Part shown: piece by piece, positions 7,445-13,607 of the stretch | Layout: every line of letters begins with the position of its first letter | Position numbering within the stretch: the first letter of the stretch is position 1 | Assembly (NCBI GenBank): GCA_030630095.1 | Contig: DAOVNW010000006.1 | Span: 1 to 15,186 of the forward strand | Length of the DNA: 15,186 bases | Direction: 5' to 3' | Source of the DNA: Candidatus Omnitrophota bacterium | GTDB lineage: Bacteria; Omnitrophota; Gorgyraeia; JAGLLT01 | Position numbers and translations under genes: made by a program | Notes under the pieces: model-generated | Seen by the model: the letters and a program-made list of their open reading frames with translations, nothing else | Told to the model about the DNA's origin: nothing | Database searches by the model: none

Positions 7445-8462
7445 CCAGCCTTTCCTCCCCTTTTAGTATCTCTATTTTTATTTTCAGCACGTAAAACTTG
7501 AACTCTCTTGACAGCTTAAAAATCATATTCGCGTCCAGGCGCATCCAGTCTTTCTCGGTGGTTATCAGCGCCTTTACCTTCATCGCGCGCGCTTTGTTGA
7601 TAAGGCTGTCAATATCCCTGTTCTTATACTGATAGTGGTCAATAAAATTAACAAAATCGCTAACTTCCGCTCCCAGATTGCTGAGGGTGGCTCGAAAAGA
7701 TGAGGGCGAACCGATAGCGCAAAAACCCAAAACCTTTTTGCCCTCTATCTCTTTAAAAGAGAGGTTTTTGTCCTTAAGCGGTTCATATAAACAACTTGGC
7801 CTGTGTTCAGCCTCTACAACCGGGACTTCCGGCTTTATCCTTTTCAAAAGGGCTTTTAGGCGAGGCAGATTAGCCTGGCCTAAAGCGGCCTTAGTCAGCA
7901 CAAAAATATCCGCCCTCCTCAGATGACCAACCGGCTCTCTCAGTAGGCCGCGCGGAATAAGCCTTTGATTACCAAAGGGACAGATCGCGTCAATAAGGAC
8001 AATATTGATATCTCTTGAAACGCGCCACTGCTGAAAACCATCATCTAAAACAATTAAATCCGGCTTAAAGTACTTAATCGCTCTTTTTATCAGCCCAGCT
8101 CTGTTCTTACCGGAAAGTATCTTTATGCCCGGCAGATTATATTGCAGTAAATTTAACTCATCACTATTATAACCGCGTGAAACAAGGGCTACCTTTTTGG
8201 AAATAAAAAAACGCTTGATTAAGTACTCCTCAAAGGGGGTTTTGCCGGTTCCCCCCATGGTAATGTTACCAACACTGATAACTTTAACTTCGGGCTTATA
8301 GTACGGCAGGACACGCGCCCAGGAAAGAAAGATAACCAGCTCAAGGCAGGCCCAATAAAGGTATGAAAAAATTAACAGGATAAACCTCAGAATGGAGGCT
8401 AAAACGCCTTTTTGTCTGCTTGTGGCAACATTATAAAGGTACTCCTTGAATCTTTCTTTCAT
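7413..8462 (-). CDS. lpxK: Tetraacyldisaccharide 4'-kinase
   Basis: LpxK phosphorylates the 4' position of the lipid A disaccharide using ATP to give lipid IVA, at the cytoplasmic face of the inner membrane. The 349-residue length is normal for the family. An N-terminal membrane segment spans about residues 22-50. The P-loop lies in SVGNITMGGTGKTP (63-76), followed by SRGY (95-98). The conserved VLDDGFQ block (138-144) is present, then PFGNQRLIPRGLLREP (162-177). The DHYQY segment (275-279) corresponds to the catalytic His region, and TTEKDWMRL (301-309) is the C-terminal signature. The ATG overlaps the rarA stop as ATGA, and the 3' end overlaps the acyltransferase fusion by 32 nt. Its presence next to a late acyltransferase shows that the organism makes a phosphorylated lipid A. 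Nothing in the sequence suggests loss of function. Confidence 0.96.
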   Translation of the reverse strand: MKERFKEYLYNVATSRQKGVLASILRFILLIFSYLYWACLELVIFLSWARVLPYYKPEVKVISVGNITMGGTGKTPFEEYLIKRFFISKKVALVSRGYNSDELNLLQYNLPGIKILSGKNRAGLIKRAIKYFKPDLIVLDDGFQQWRVSRDINIVLIDAICPFGNQRLIPRGLLREPVGHLRRADIFVLTKAALGQANLPRLKALLKRIKPEVPVVEAEHRPSCLYEPLKDKNLSFKEIEGKKVLGFCAIGSPSSFRATLSNLGAEVSDFVNFIDHYQYKNRDIDSLINKARAMKVKALITTEKDWMRLDANMIFKLSREFKFYVLKIKIEILKGEERLDEYISGISGG

Positions 8463-9790
8463 ACCCTATCCTTAATTAGTTTTTCTTTTAACTCAAGCAA
8501 CTCTTTAAATTCGGCCTCAAGGCCTTTATTCTTAGGAAAGTAATATCTGTTTTTACACGGAAGATAATCCTGCTCCAGGGCCTCTTGCTCCTTATCATGC
8601 GGATAGATGTATCCCTCACCCCTTTTTAATCTCCGGGCGCCTTTGTAATGGGTGTCCTTTATCCCCTCCGGCACTTCAAGCAAACGCTTCTCTCTCACAT
8701 CCTTTAAGGCGCTTTCTATAGCCAGATAGGAAGCATTGCTTTTAGGGGCACAGGATATGTAAAGGGCCGCCTGGGCTAAAGGAATCCTGGCCTCCGGCAG
8801 GCCTATATTTAAAGCTGCCTGCATAGCGGCATTGGCCAGAATCAAAGCCCGCGGGTCGGCATTGCCTACGTCCTCGGCGGCACAGATAACAATGCGCCTG
8901 GCAATAAAACGTACGTCCTCACCCGCGTATATCATCTTGGCCAGCCAATATACGCAAGCATCCGGGTCTGAACCGCGCATACTTTTTATGAAACCGGATA
9001 TTGTATCATAGTGCCCGTCCTCTTTTTTATCATAAAGAACAACCTTTCTCCCAATACAATCCAGGGCAACCTGCCTGCTATAATGGATAAGGTTATCTTC
9101 ATCCGGCAGTGTAGTTAGAGCGCCAATCTCAAGAATATTAAGCGCCCGCCTGGCATCACCGTCCGAAGCCCGGACTATCAATTTAAGGGCCTCTTCAGTT
9201 ACCTTAATCTTCATTTTGCCCAGGCCCCTTTCTTTATCTCTTAGCGCTGTACTTAAAATTTTCAGAATATCATCATCTCTAAGAGCTTTTAACTCAAAAA
9301 CTCCTGAGCGGGAAATTATGGGCGGATTTATACTAAAAAAGGGGTTGTGGGTGGTGGCACCTATTAATATGACGTTACCTTCTTCTACGTCGGGCATTAA
9401 TACATCTTGCTGGGCCTTGTTAAAACGATGTATCTCATCAATAAAAAGAATAGTCTTTTGATTATAAAGCTTTTTTCTTTTCCTGGCCGTCTCAATAACT
9501 ATTCTGAGCTCTTTGACTGATGAAGTTACGGCGTTCAGCCGGCAAAAAAGCGAGTTGGTAGCCTTGCTTATAACAGAAGCCAGAGCCGTCTTGCCTGTAC
9601 CGGGAGGGCCATATAAGATGATAGAAGTCAGCCTGTCCGCCTTTATTGCTCTAAGAAGCGGTTTGCCTTCTGCCAAAAGATGTTTTTGATTTACAAACTC
9701 TTCCAGCGTTCTGGGCCGCATTCTGTAAGCAAGAGGCGAGTTTTCTTGGGGAGTATTATCGTTTGATTCGAGATTTTTAAATAGATTCAT
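8459..9790 (-). CDS. rarA: Replication-associated recombination protein A (AAA+ ATPase)
   Basis: RarA (MgsA) is a clamp-loader-like AAA+ ATPase that acts at stalled replication forks. The protein has 443 residues, normal length. Walker A is GPPGTGKT (61-68); Walker B is in ILFIDEIHRFNKAQQD (114-129), the RarA-typical extension. Sensor 1 is in IGATTHNPFFSINPP (143-157), followed by SR at 160-161 for the arginine finger. The C-terminal half has the tetramerisation-domain hallmarks SMRGSDPDACVYWLAKMI, EDVGNADP and the closing region HYKGARRLKRGEGYIYPHD. The ATG at 9790-9788 lies about 7 nt after the 3' end of the 6S RNA, with only a weak ribosome-binding site (TTTTTAGG). It is therefore probably transcribed by read-through from the 6S promoter. 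It ends with an ATGA overlap with lpxK, which links a replication-repair gene to the envelope operon. Confidence 0.97.
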   Translation of the reverse strand: MNLFKNLESNDNTPQENSPLAYRMRPRTLEEFVNQKHLLAEGKPLLRAIKADRLTSIILYGPPGTGKTALASVISKATNSLFCRLNAVTSSVKELRIVIETARKRKKLYNQKTILFIDEIHRFNKAQQDVLMPDVEEGNVILIGATTHNPFFSINPPIISRSGVFELKALRDDDILKILSTALRDKERGLGKMKIKVTEEALKLIVRASDGDARRALNILEIGALTTLPDEDNLIHYSRQVALDCIGRKVVLYDKKEDGHYDTISGFIKSMRGSDPDACVYWLAKMIYAGEDVRFIARRIVICAAEDVGNADPRALILANAAMQAALNIGLPEARIPLAQAALYISCAPKSNASYLAIESALKDVREKRLLEVPEGIKDTHYKGARRLKRGEGYIYPHDKEQEALEQDYLPCKNRYYFPKNKGLEAEFKELLELKEKLIKDRV

Positions 9791-9796
9791 AGGCCT

Positions 9797-9966
9797 AAAA
9801 AGAAATCCCCGCGGATGCCGTGCGTGCGTGATAGGCTTGAACCCGGTCTACTAAGTGGGCACCCTCTCACTCCCGCCCGCGGGCAGAGCGAAGTTAGGTT
9901 CCCGGGCAAACTGTGTTGGCTCAAGACTATCTGCTCATCACGTACATAGCAGGGAAATCATTCTCT
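9797..9966 (-). ncRNA. ssrS: 6S RNA
   Basis: About 170 nt with no reading frame folds as a long, interrupted rod. The terminal stem pairs AGAGAA (9966-9961) with UUCUUU near 9800-9805 and CCCUGC (9954-9949) with GCGGGG (9812-9807). The next helix pairs CGUGAUG (9942-9936) with the UAUCACG of CCUAUCACG (9835-9827). An 8-bp helix pairs CUUGAGCC (9925-9918) with GGGUUCAAG (9844-9836). Above it lie a large, loosely paired bubble and a GC-rich apical hairpin around GCCCGCGGGC (9884-9875). The UUGAGCC / GGGUUCAAG helix followed by a CGGCAUC block matches the layout of E. coli 6S RNA, which traps the housekeeping RNA polymerase in an open-promoter mimic. A U-run at the 3' end follows the terminal stem. 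Both ends are inferred from pairing and from the promoter, so expect several bases of error. The position just before rarA suggests co-transcription and processing. Confidence 0.82.
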
Positions 9967-9972
9967 ATATTA

Positions 9973-10001
9973 AATATATCACAATCAACACTCAAAAGCA
10001 A
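9973..10001 (-). promoter_or_regulatory. Putative sigma-70 promoter for the 6S RNA (and rarA operon)
   Basis: On the minus strand, TTGCTT (10001-9996) is followed after 17 nt by TATATT (9978-9973), five of six matches to the -10 consensus. The predicted start, about 7 nt further at 9966, coincides with the first base that pairs in the terminal stem of the 6S RNA. An alternative pair, TTGATT (9988-9983) and GAGAAT (9965-9960), would start near 9953. No other promoter is evident before rarA, so this one may also drive the envelope operon. Confidence 0.5.
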
Positions 10002-10015
10002 GCATTTTTCCTGTA

Positions 10016-10087
10016 GGGGTCAGACCTCGAAATGCGAAATTAGGTGCCAGATTAAAAACTTAATTTCGCATTTCGAGGTCTGACCCC
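10016..10087. repeat. Perfect 27-bp inverted repeat with 18-nt loop (REP-like palindrome)
   Basis: The left arm 10016-10042 begins GGGGTCAGACCTCG and its exact reverse complement occupies 10061-10087, with an 18-nt spacer. All 27 pairs match. The right arm and loop are read as the last codons and stop of the nucleotidyltransferase at 10052-10384, so the palindrome has invaded that gene. GTAG sits at 10013-10016, directly at the outer edge of the left arm; this tetranucleotide is recognised next to E. coli REPs by REP-associated tyrosine transposases. The perfect symmetry suggests a recent insertion or active maintenance. No U-run follows on either strand, so it is not a standard terminator, though it may impede transcription or exonucleases upstream of the 6S promoter. 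Confidence 0.85.
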
Positions 10088-10384
10088 ATTTTCTATTGCC
10101 AGCGCATACTTCCTATGGGCTAACAAAAAGTCCACCCTACCTAATTCAAATTTCTTGCCTGCAAAATTTAATATATCTTCACTTTCGTGAATAAGCTCAT
10201 AACCAGTTTTAAGCATAATATCTTTTATCTTTTGGACATCCTTGGCGAGAATCACTAAATCGATATCTCGTGTTGTTCTGGTGATGTCTGCAACTTGGAG
10301 TGCAAATCCACCAATAAGAGCAAAATCTATTTCTTGCCGCTTAAGAGTAGTTATTAAGAATTTAAAAACTAATAAAAAATCCAT
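10052..10384 (-). CDS. Truncated nucleotidyltransferase (MNT/AbiEii-like fold)
   Basis: A 110-residue product from the ATG at 10384; a TTG five codons upstream (10399) is an alternative start. It carries the minimal nucleotidyltransferase signature: FALIGGFAL with the G-G pair at 25-26, RTTRDIDL supplying two metal-binding Asp residues (D40, D42), and GRVDFLLA with the third (D85). This pattern occurs in AbiEii-type and related small nucleotidyltransferases, which transfer NMP to a target such as tRNA, or act as resistance enzymes. The family is usually longer. Here the last dozen residues (NGVRPRNAKLSF) are encoded by the inverted repeat at 10016-10087, so native sequence ends near residue 98 and the C-terminal part is lost. 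It is probably non-functional or a relic. No antitoxin partner is visible. Substrate unknown. Confidence 0.65.
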   Translation of the reverse strand: MDFLLVFKFLITTLKRQEIDFALIGGFALQVADITRTTRDIDLVILAKDVQKIKDIMLKTGYELIHESEDILNFAGKKFELGRVDFLLAHRKYALAIENGVRPRNAKLSF

Positions 10385-10390
10385 AACTAT

Positions 10391-10418
10391 ATTATACAAC
10401 AGAGCTATAACTAAACAA
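10391..10418 (-). promoter_or_regulatory. Possible promoter for the truncated nucleotidyltransferase, giving a near-leaderless mRNA
   Basis: On the minus strand a perfect TATAAT (10396-10391) has a weak -35, TTGTTT (10418-10413), 16 nt upstream. Transcription would start about 7 nt further, at or next to the ATG at 10384. No Shine-Dalgarno sequence is visible before that ATG, which fits a leaderless message. The region is AT-rich, so a chance match is possible. Confidence 0.3.
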
Positions 10419-10439
10419 ACATAAATTTGAAAAAGTAAA

Positions 10440-10535
10440 AAAGGGAATAGCTCATTGTGTCCCTTGATTTGGTTTTACGATTTTTTATTTGCCCCTGTCA
10501 ATTTATTTCACGTTTCAGTGCCTGACCCTGTTGTT
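10440..10535. repeat. Degraded repeat remnants between the nucleotidyltransferase and the PEP-CTERM gene
   Basis: This non-coding gap contains short blocks resembling the inverted repeats in this region: GTGTCCCTTGATTTGG near 10457, TTTGCCCCTGTCAATTT near 10488, and CAGTGCCTGACCCTG at 10516-10530. The last shares the 7-mer CTGACCC with the intact palindrome at 10061-10087. No arm pairs fully, so these look like decayed copies or half-elements. Nothing else is recognisable between 10400 and 10548. Confidence 0.35.
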
Positions 10536-10548
10536 TCGCTTGTTTCTT

Positions 10549-11463
10549 TTAGTGTTTTCGTCCGAGAAATGTTAATGTACTTATACCCAATGCCAACAAC
10601 CATATTGATGAGGGTTCAGGTATTACCGTACCGATTCCCCAAGGTACGCGATTAGCAACAGCGAGTTCTTCAACACTTGTACCATCCAAATTGGCTCGGC
10701 AAATATAATTAGTTCCCCACTCAGTCCAATAAATTTTTTCCCCGGGAAGATCTACTGTTACTCCAATGGGATTTCCTTGGGTCGTCGTATATATTATTTC
10801 TGCATTTGTTCCATCCAAATTGGCCCGACGTAAACTTCTACCTTCCCAATCAGCCCAATATATTTTTCCCCTGATTAGATCTATCGTTATCCCTAAGGGT
10901 TCGGTGCCACCATCAACTAGAAATTCTACACCAGTTCCATCAACATTACCTCGATATATTCCTGTATCACCGGCGGTCCAGTACATTTTTTGCGCTGCCG
11001 CATCTAAAGAGAGACCGAAAAGACGCTGTTGACCCGCGAACACTATTTCTTCGTTATCACCATTGAGACTGCTTCGTCTAATGTTACCATCCCACCCTGT
11101 CCAGTAGACACGATTACTACTGAGGTCTATTGCGATTCCTTCTGAGAAACCGAATCCTGAGGACAATCCTTCTCTATTGCTACCATCTAAGTTTGCTCGA
11201 TGCAGCAAGCTATCTCCTGTCCAGTAAACTTTGCCGCCTCTATGATCAACTGCAAGCGTAGAGAAGCTTGCTGAACTTGAAGCAATTGTTTCTGCACTAC
11301 CAAGATTACCTATTTGCGCTCGCTTAAGTTCTCCAGATCCCCAAGCACCCTCGGTCCAATATAATGTGGTTGCCGCGGATTCTTTTGAAAACACTCCTAC
11401 CAGTAAAATTACATAAATCCAAATCAATAAGAACTGGCATAAAATTCTACGAAGCCTTTTCAT
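10549..11463 (-). CDS. Secreted YWTD beta-propeller protein with PEP-CTERM sorting signal
   Basis: A 304-residue exported protein. Residues 1-31 form a signal peptide: basic MKRLRRIL, a hydrophobic core, then cleavage near SAATT. The body holds six repeats of about 40 residues marked by YWT/YWA at 35, 80, 120, 161, 202 and 245, each preceded by an ID- or VD-type strand and followed by a RANLDGTN-like turn. This is the LDL-receptor class B (YWTD) pattern; six copies make a complete propeller. The C-terminus is a PEP-CTERM tail: IPEPS (281-285), a hydrophobic stretch (286-300) and basic RKH at the end. In studied systems such tails are cut by an exosortase and the protein goes to the surface or extracellular matrix; no exosortase is in this window. 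The ATG at 11463 has a strong ribosome-binding site, AAGGAGT, six nt upstream. Ligand unknown. It is not part of the pheT operon's function and is probably accessory. Confidence 0.9.
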   Translation of the reverse strand: MKRLRRILCQFLLIWIYVILLVGVFSKESAATTLYWTEGAWGSGELKRAQIGNLGSAETIASSSASFSTLAVDHRGGKVYWTGDSLLHRANLDGSNREGLSSGFGFSEGIAIDLSSNRVYWTGWDGNIRRSSLNGDNEEIVFAGQQRLFGLSLDAAAQKMYWTAGDTGIYRGNVDGTGVEFLVDGGTEPLGITIDLIRGKIYWADWEGRSLRRANLDGTNAEIIYTTTQGNPIGVTVDLPGEKIYWTEWGTNYICRANLDGTSVEELAVANRVPWGIGTVIPEPSSIWLLALGISTLTFLGRKH

Positions 11464-11483
11464 TTTTACTCCTTAATAATTGA

Positions 11484-11512
11484 TTTTTATCATGCCCACT
11501 ACTTTATATCAA
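11484..11512 (-). promoter_or_regulatory. Putative promoter for the PEP-CTERM gene
   Basis: On the minus strand, TTGATA (11512-11507; 5/6 match) is followed after 17 nt by TAAAAA (11489-11484; 4/6) with an upstream TG in extended -10 position. Transcription would begin about 17 nt before the ATG, just ahead of the AAGGAGT ribosome-binding site at 11474-11468. The -35 box overlaps the repeat remnant at 11508-11534, so the repeat may have supplied it. Confidence 0.45.
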
Positions 11513-11534
11513 GAAAATAGAACCGTCCCCTTAA
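11508..11534. repeat. REP-like half-element directly after pheT
   Basis: Read on the minus strand, the sequence begins at the base after the pheT stop and runs AAGGGGACGGTTCTATTTTC then TTGAT. It resembles a single arm of a G-run-headed palindrome, similar in design but not in sequence to the inverted repeat at 10016-10087. No matching second arm is present. It marks one border of the accessory patch between pheT and the 6S gene. Confidence 0.4.
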
Positions 11535-13601
11535 CTATCTCATCTGGGCTTTTAGGTTGTTTACCAGGGTTTTTTGGATTTCTGTTTGCACTTTATCAAC
11601 TTCGGGGTCGGTTAGAGTTGTTTTTTCGGACTGGTACTTTATGGAGTAGGCGAGGCTTTTATAGCCGGTGGGAATTTGTTTTCCTGAATAAACGTCAAAA
11701 AGGGCAACCTCTCTGATAAGTCCTTTGCCCGTCTTCTTTATCATTTTAATAATTTCGCTTGAAGATAAATCGTTTTTTACAATTACCGCCAGATCGCGTG
11801 TGACGGCCGGAAACTTCGGTATGGGCTTCACTTTATCAACCAACCTCACGCACAACAGTACCTCTTCCAGATAAACTTCGGCCGCGTACACTTCATCTTC
11901 TATATCAAAGGTATCAAGCGCCGCGCTCTCTACCTTGCCCAGGACGGCTAATTTTTTGTCAGCCATAGTTACGACAGCGCTGCGGCCCTTGACAAAAATG
12001 CCGCTGTCAACCCGCTTAAAGACAATATCCTTTATCCCCAGGCGGCTAAACAGATTCTCAACTATCCCTTTGAGATCAAAAAAATCAAACGGCTTGGACT
12101 TTATCCGCCAGTCATTCGCGAACTTACTGCCGGAGAGGCCTATCGCCAAAGCGGCTCCTTCAGAAAATTTACCGCCTTTATTTAAAAACACATCCCCTAA
12201 TTCAAAAATCATTAAATCCTCAACCTGCCTGTTTAGGTTCCAGCTTAAAACATTCAGGATGCCGGGAATTAATGTGGGCCTTAAAATCTCCTGCTCCACA
12301 CTCAGAGCTTTTTGGACTTTAACAATTTCATCGGGCAGGTAATTAAATTTGCTCAAAGACTTTTCGCTAATCATACTGTAAGTTATAACTTCATTAAGCC
12401 CGCGATCGGACAAAATATCCCTTGCCATTTTCTTAATCTTATATTTACGGAACTCGCTAATGCCGGCCGACGATCTGTACTTCTTTATCTGTTTGGGAGA
12501 TATTCTGGCAAGGGTCGTAGGCATTTTATCGTAGCCGTAAACGCGGGCCACCTCTTCTATTATATCTATCTCTCTGCTAACATCCTGCCTGAAAAAGGGT
12601 ATCTTAAATGTAAGAGATCTTTCGCCGGCGGCTGTTACTTCAAATCCAAGCGCCGTTAAAATCCTTTTGACTTTATCGAGGCTAATCTTAAAACCCAAAA
12701 TCCTGCTTATCTCATCTATTCTTAACTTACCTGAGCGTTCCTTCAAGCGCCCTTCAAAGATATCTCTCCTGCCTTTTATAGAACCCTTAGCGCTCTGAGC
12801 AATAAGAAGGGCCGCTTTTCGAGCCACGGCAGGTATAGTCTCCATGCAAACTCCTCTCTCAAATCTATAAGAAGAATCTGTGCTGATGCCCAGCCTTCTG
12901 GCCGCTCTTCTTATAACAACAGGATCAAAATGAGCGCACTCCAGTAATACATTTTTTGTCTCATAGCCAATCTCAGTATCAATCCCCCCGATAATACCGG
13001 CAATGGCTATCGGCTTTTTCTCATCAGCAATGACCAAAATATCTTCGTCAAGTTTATACTCCCTCGAATCCAGCGCGGCAATACTTTCCCCCTTTTTAGC
13101 CCACCTGACAACAACCGTTGAGCCCTCAATTTTATCATAGTCAAAGGCGTGCAAAGGCTGTCCACTGGCTAAAAGAAAGTAGTTGGTTATATCAACAATA
13201 TTATTAACCGGCCTCAGGCCTAAGGTGCTTAGCCGGCGGGTTATCTTTTCGTCCGATATCTTAACCTTAGCATCCCTAATCAAGGTCGCGTTATATCTAA
13301 GGCACTTAGCGGGCACCTGAATTTTAACCTCTATGGATTCACCTGAATTTTCAGCCTCACAACTCTCCGCGTTAAGTTCGCGAAAACTGCTTTCGGTTAG
13401 ACAGGCCGCCTCTCTGGCAATACCTTCCATACTTAACAAATCAGGCCTGTTGGGGGTGATTTCGGCATCCATAATAAAATCATCCTTAAGCTTTTCTATT
13501 GACCCGATTTCAATGCCGGCCATAGTAAGCCTTTCGGCCAACTCTTCAGGCGTAATCTTAATATCCGCGAAATCTTTAAGCCAATTATAACTTATCAGCA
13601 T
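11535..13601 (-). CDS. pheT: Phenylalanine--tRNA ligase beta subunit, lacking the tRNA-binding OB insert
   Basis: PheT pairs with PheS as an alpha2-beta2 enzyme charging tRNA-Phe; the beta chain carries the editing site and tRNA contacts. The protein starts MLISYNWLKDF, the typical B1 start, and reaches ITPNRPDLLSMEGIARE (48-64). B3/B4 editing-domain blocks follow: LRPVNNIVDITNYFL (129-143), GQPLHAFDYDKI (147-158) and GIIGG (202-206). The B5 region includes EIDIIEEVARVYGYDKMPT (near 350). The C-terminal FDX-ACB domain, about the last 95 residues, includes FPAVTRDLAVIV and closes at the usual place. Total length is 688 residues against roughly 790-800 in most bacterial PheT. The deficit sits between residues about 34 and 46, where the EMAP/OB tRNA-binding domain (about 105 residues) normally lies. 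The frame is intact across the junction, so this is a clean domain absence. It starts 6 nt after pheS. Confidence 0.96.
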   Translation of the reverse strand: MLISYNWLKDFADIKITPEELAERLTMAGIEIGSIEKLKDDFIMDAEITPNRPDLLSMEGIAREAACLTESSFRELNAESCEAENSGESIEVKIQVPAKCLRYNATLIRDAKVKISDEKITRRLSTLGLRPVNNIVDITNYFLLASGQPLHAFDYDKIEGSTVVVRWAKKGESIAALDSREYKLDEDILVIADEKKPIAIAGIIGGIDTEIGYETKNVLLECAHFDPVVIRRAARRLGISTDSSYRFERGVCMETIPAVARKAALLIAQSAKGSIKGRRDIFEGRLKERSGKLRIDEISRILGFKISLDKVKRILTALGFEVTAAGERSLTFKIPFFRQDVSREIDIIEEVARVYGYDKMPTTLARISPKQIKKYRSSAGISEFRKYKIKKMARDILSDRGLNEVITYSMISEKSLSKFNYLPDEIVKVQKALSVEQEILRPTLIPGILNVLSWNLNRQVEDLMIFELGDVFLNKGGKFSEGAALAIGLSGSKFANDWRIKSKPFDFFDLKGIVENLFSRLGIKDIVFKRVDSGIFVKGRSAVVTMADKKLAVLGKVESAALDTFDIEDEVYAAEVYLEEVLLCVRLVDKVKPIPKFPAVTRDLAVIVKNDLSSSEIIKMIKKTGKGLIREVALFDVYSGKQIPTGYKSLAYSIKYQSEKTTLTDPEVDKVQTEIQKTLVNNLKAQMR

Positions 13602-13607
13602 AAAAAA

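Noticed and set aside
9797..9966. SRP (4.5S) RNA, tmRNA or RNase P RNA as alternatives for the structured RNA
   Set aside because: The hallmark SRP tetraloop region, a tRNA-like acceptor end, and RNase P conserved blocks are all absent, whereas the 6S-type helix order and bubble are present.
10016..10087. The palindrome as a rho-independent terminator
   Set aside because: The 18-nt loop is long and no U-run follows either arm. The perfect symmetry and its placement inside a gene fit a mobile repeat better.
10052..10384. A type II or type IV toxin-antitoxin system
   Set aside because: The nucleotidyltransferase is truncated and no partner gene (AbiEi-like, HEPN or other small antitoxin) is next to it.
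10455..10655. A 66-codon plus-strand frame across the gap and the 3' end of the PEP-CTERM gene
   Set aside because: It is built from decayed repeat sequence plus antisense coding sequence, with no ribosome-binding site or domain.
11480..11716. A 78-codon plus-strand frame near the pheT 3' end
   Set aside because: It is mostly antisense to the FDX-ACB domain of pheT and includes the repeat remnant, so it is not a gene.
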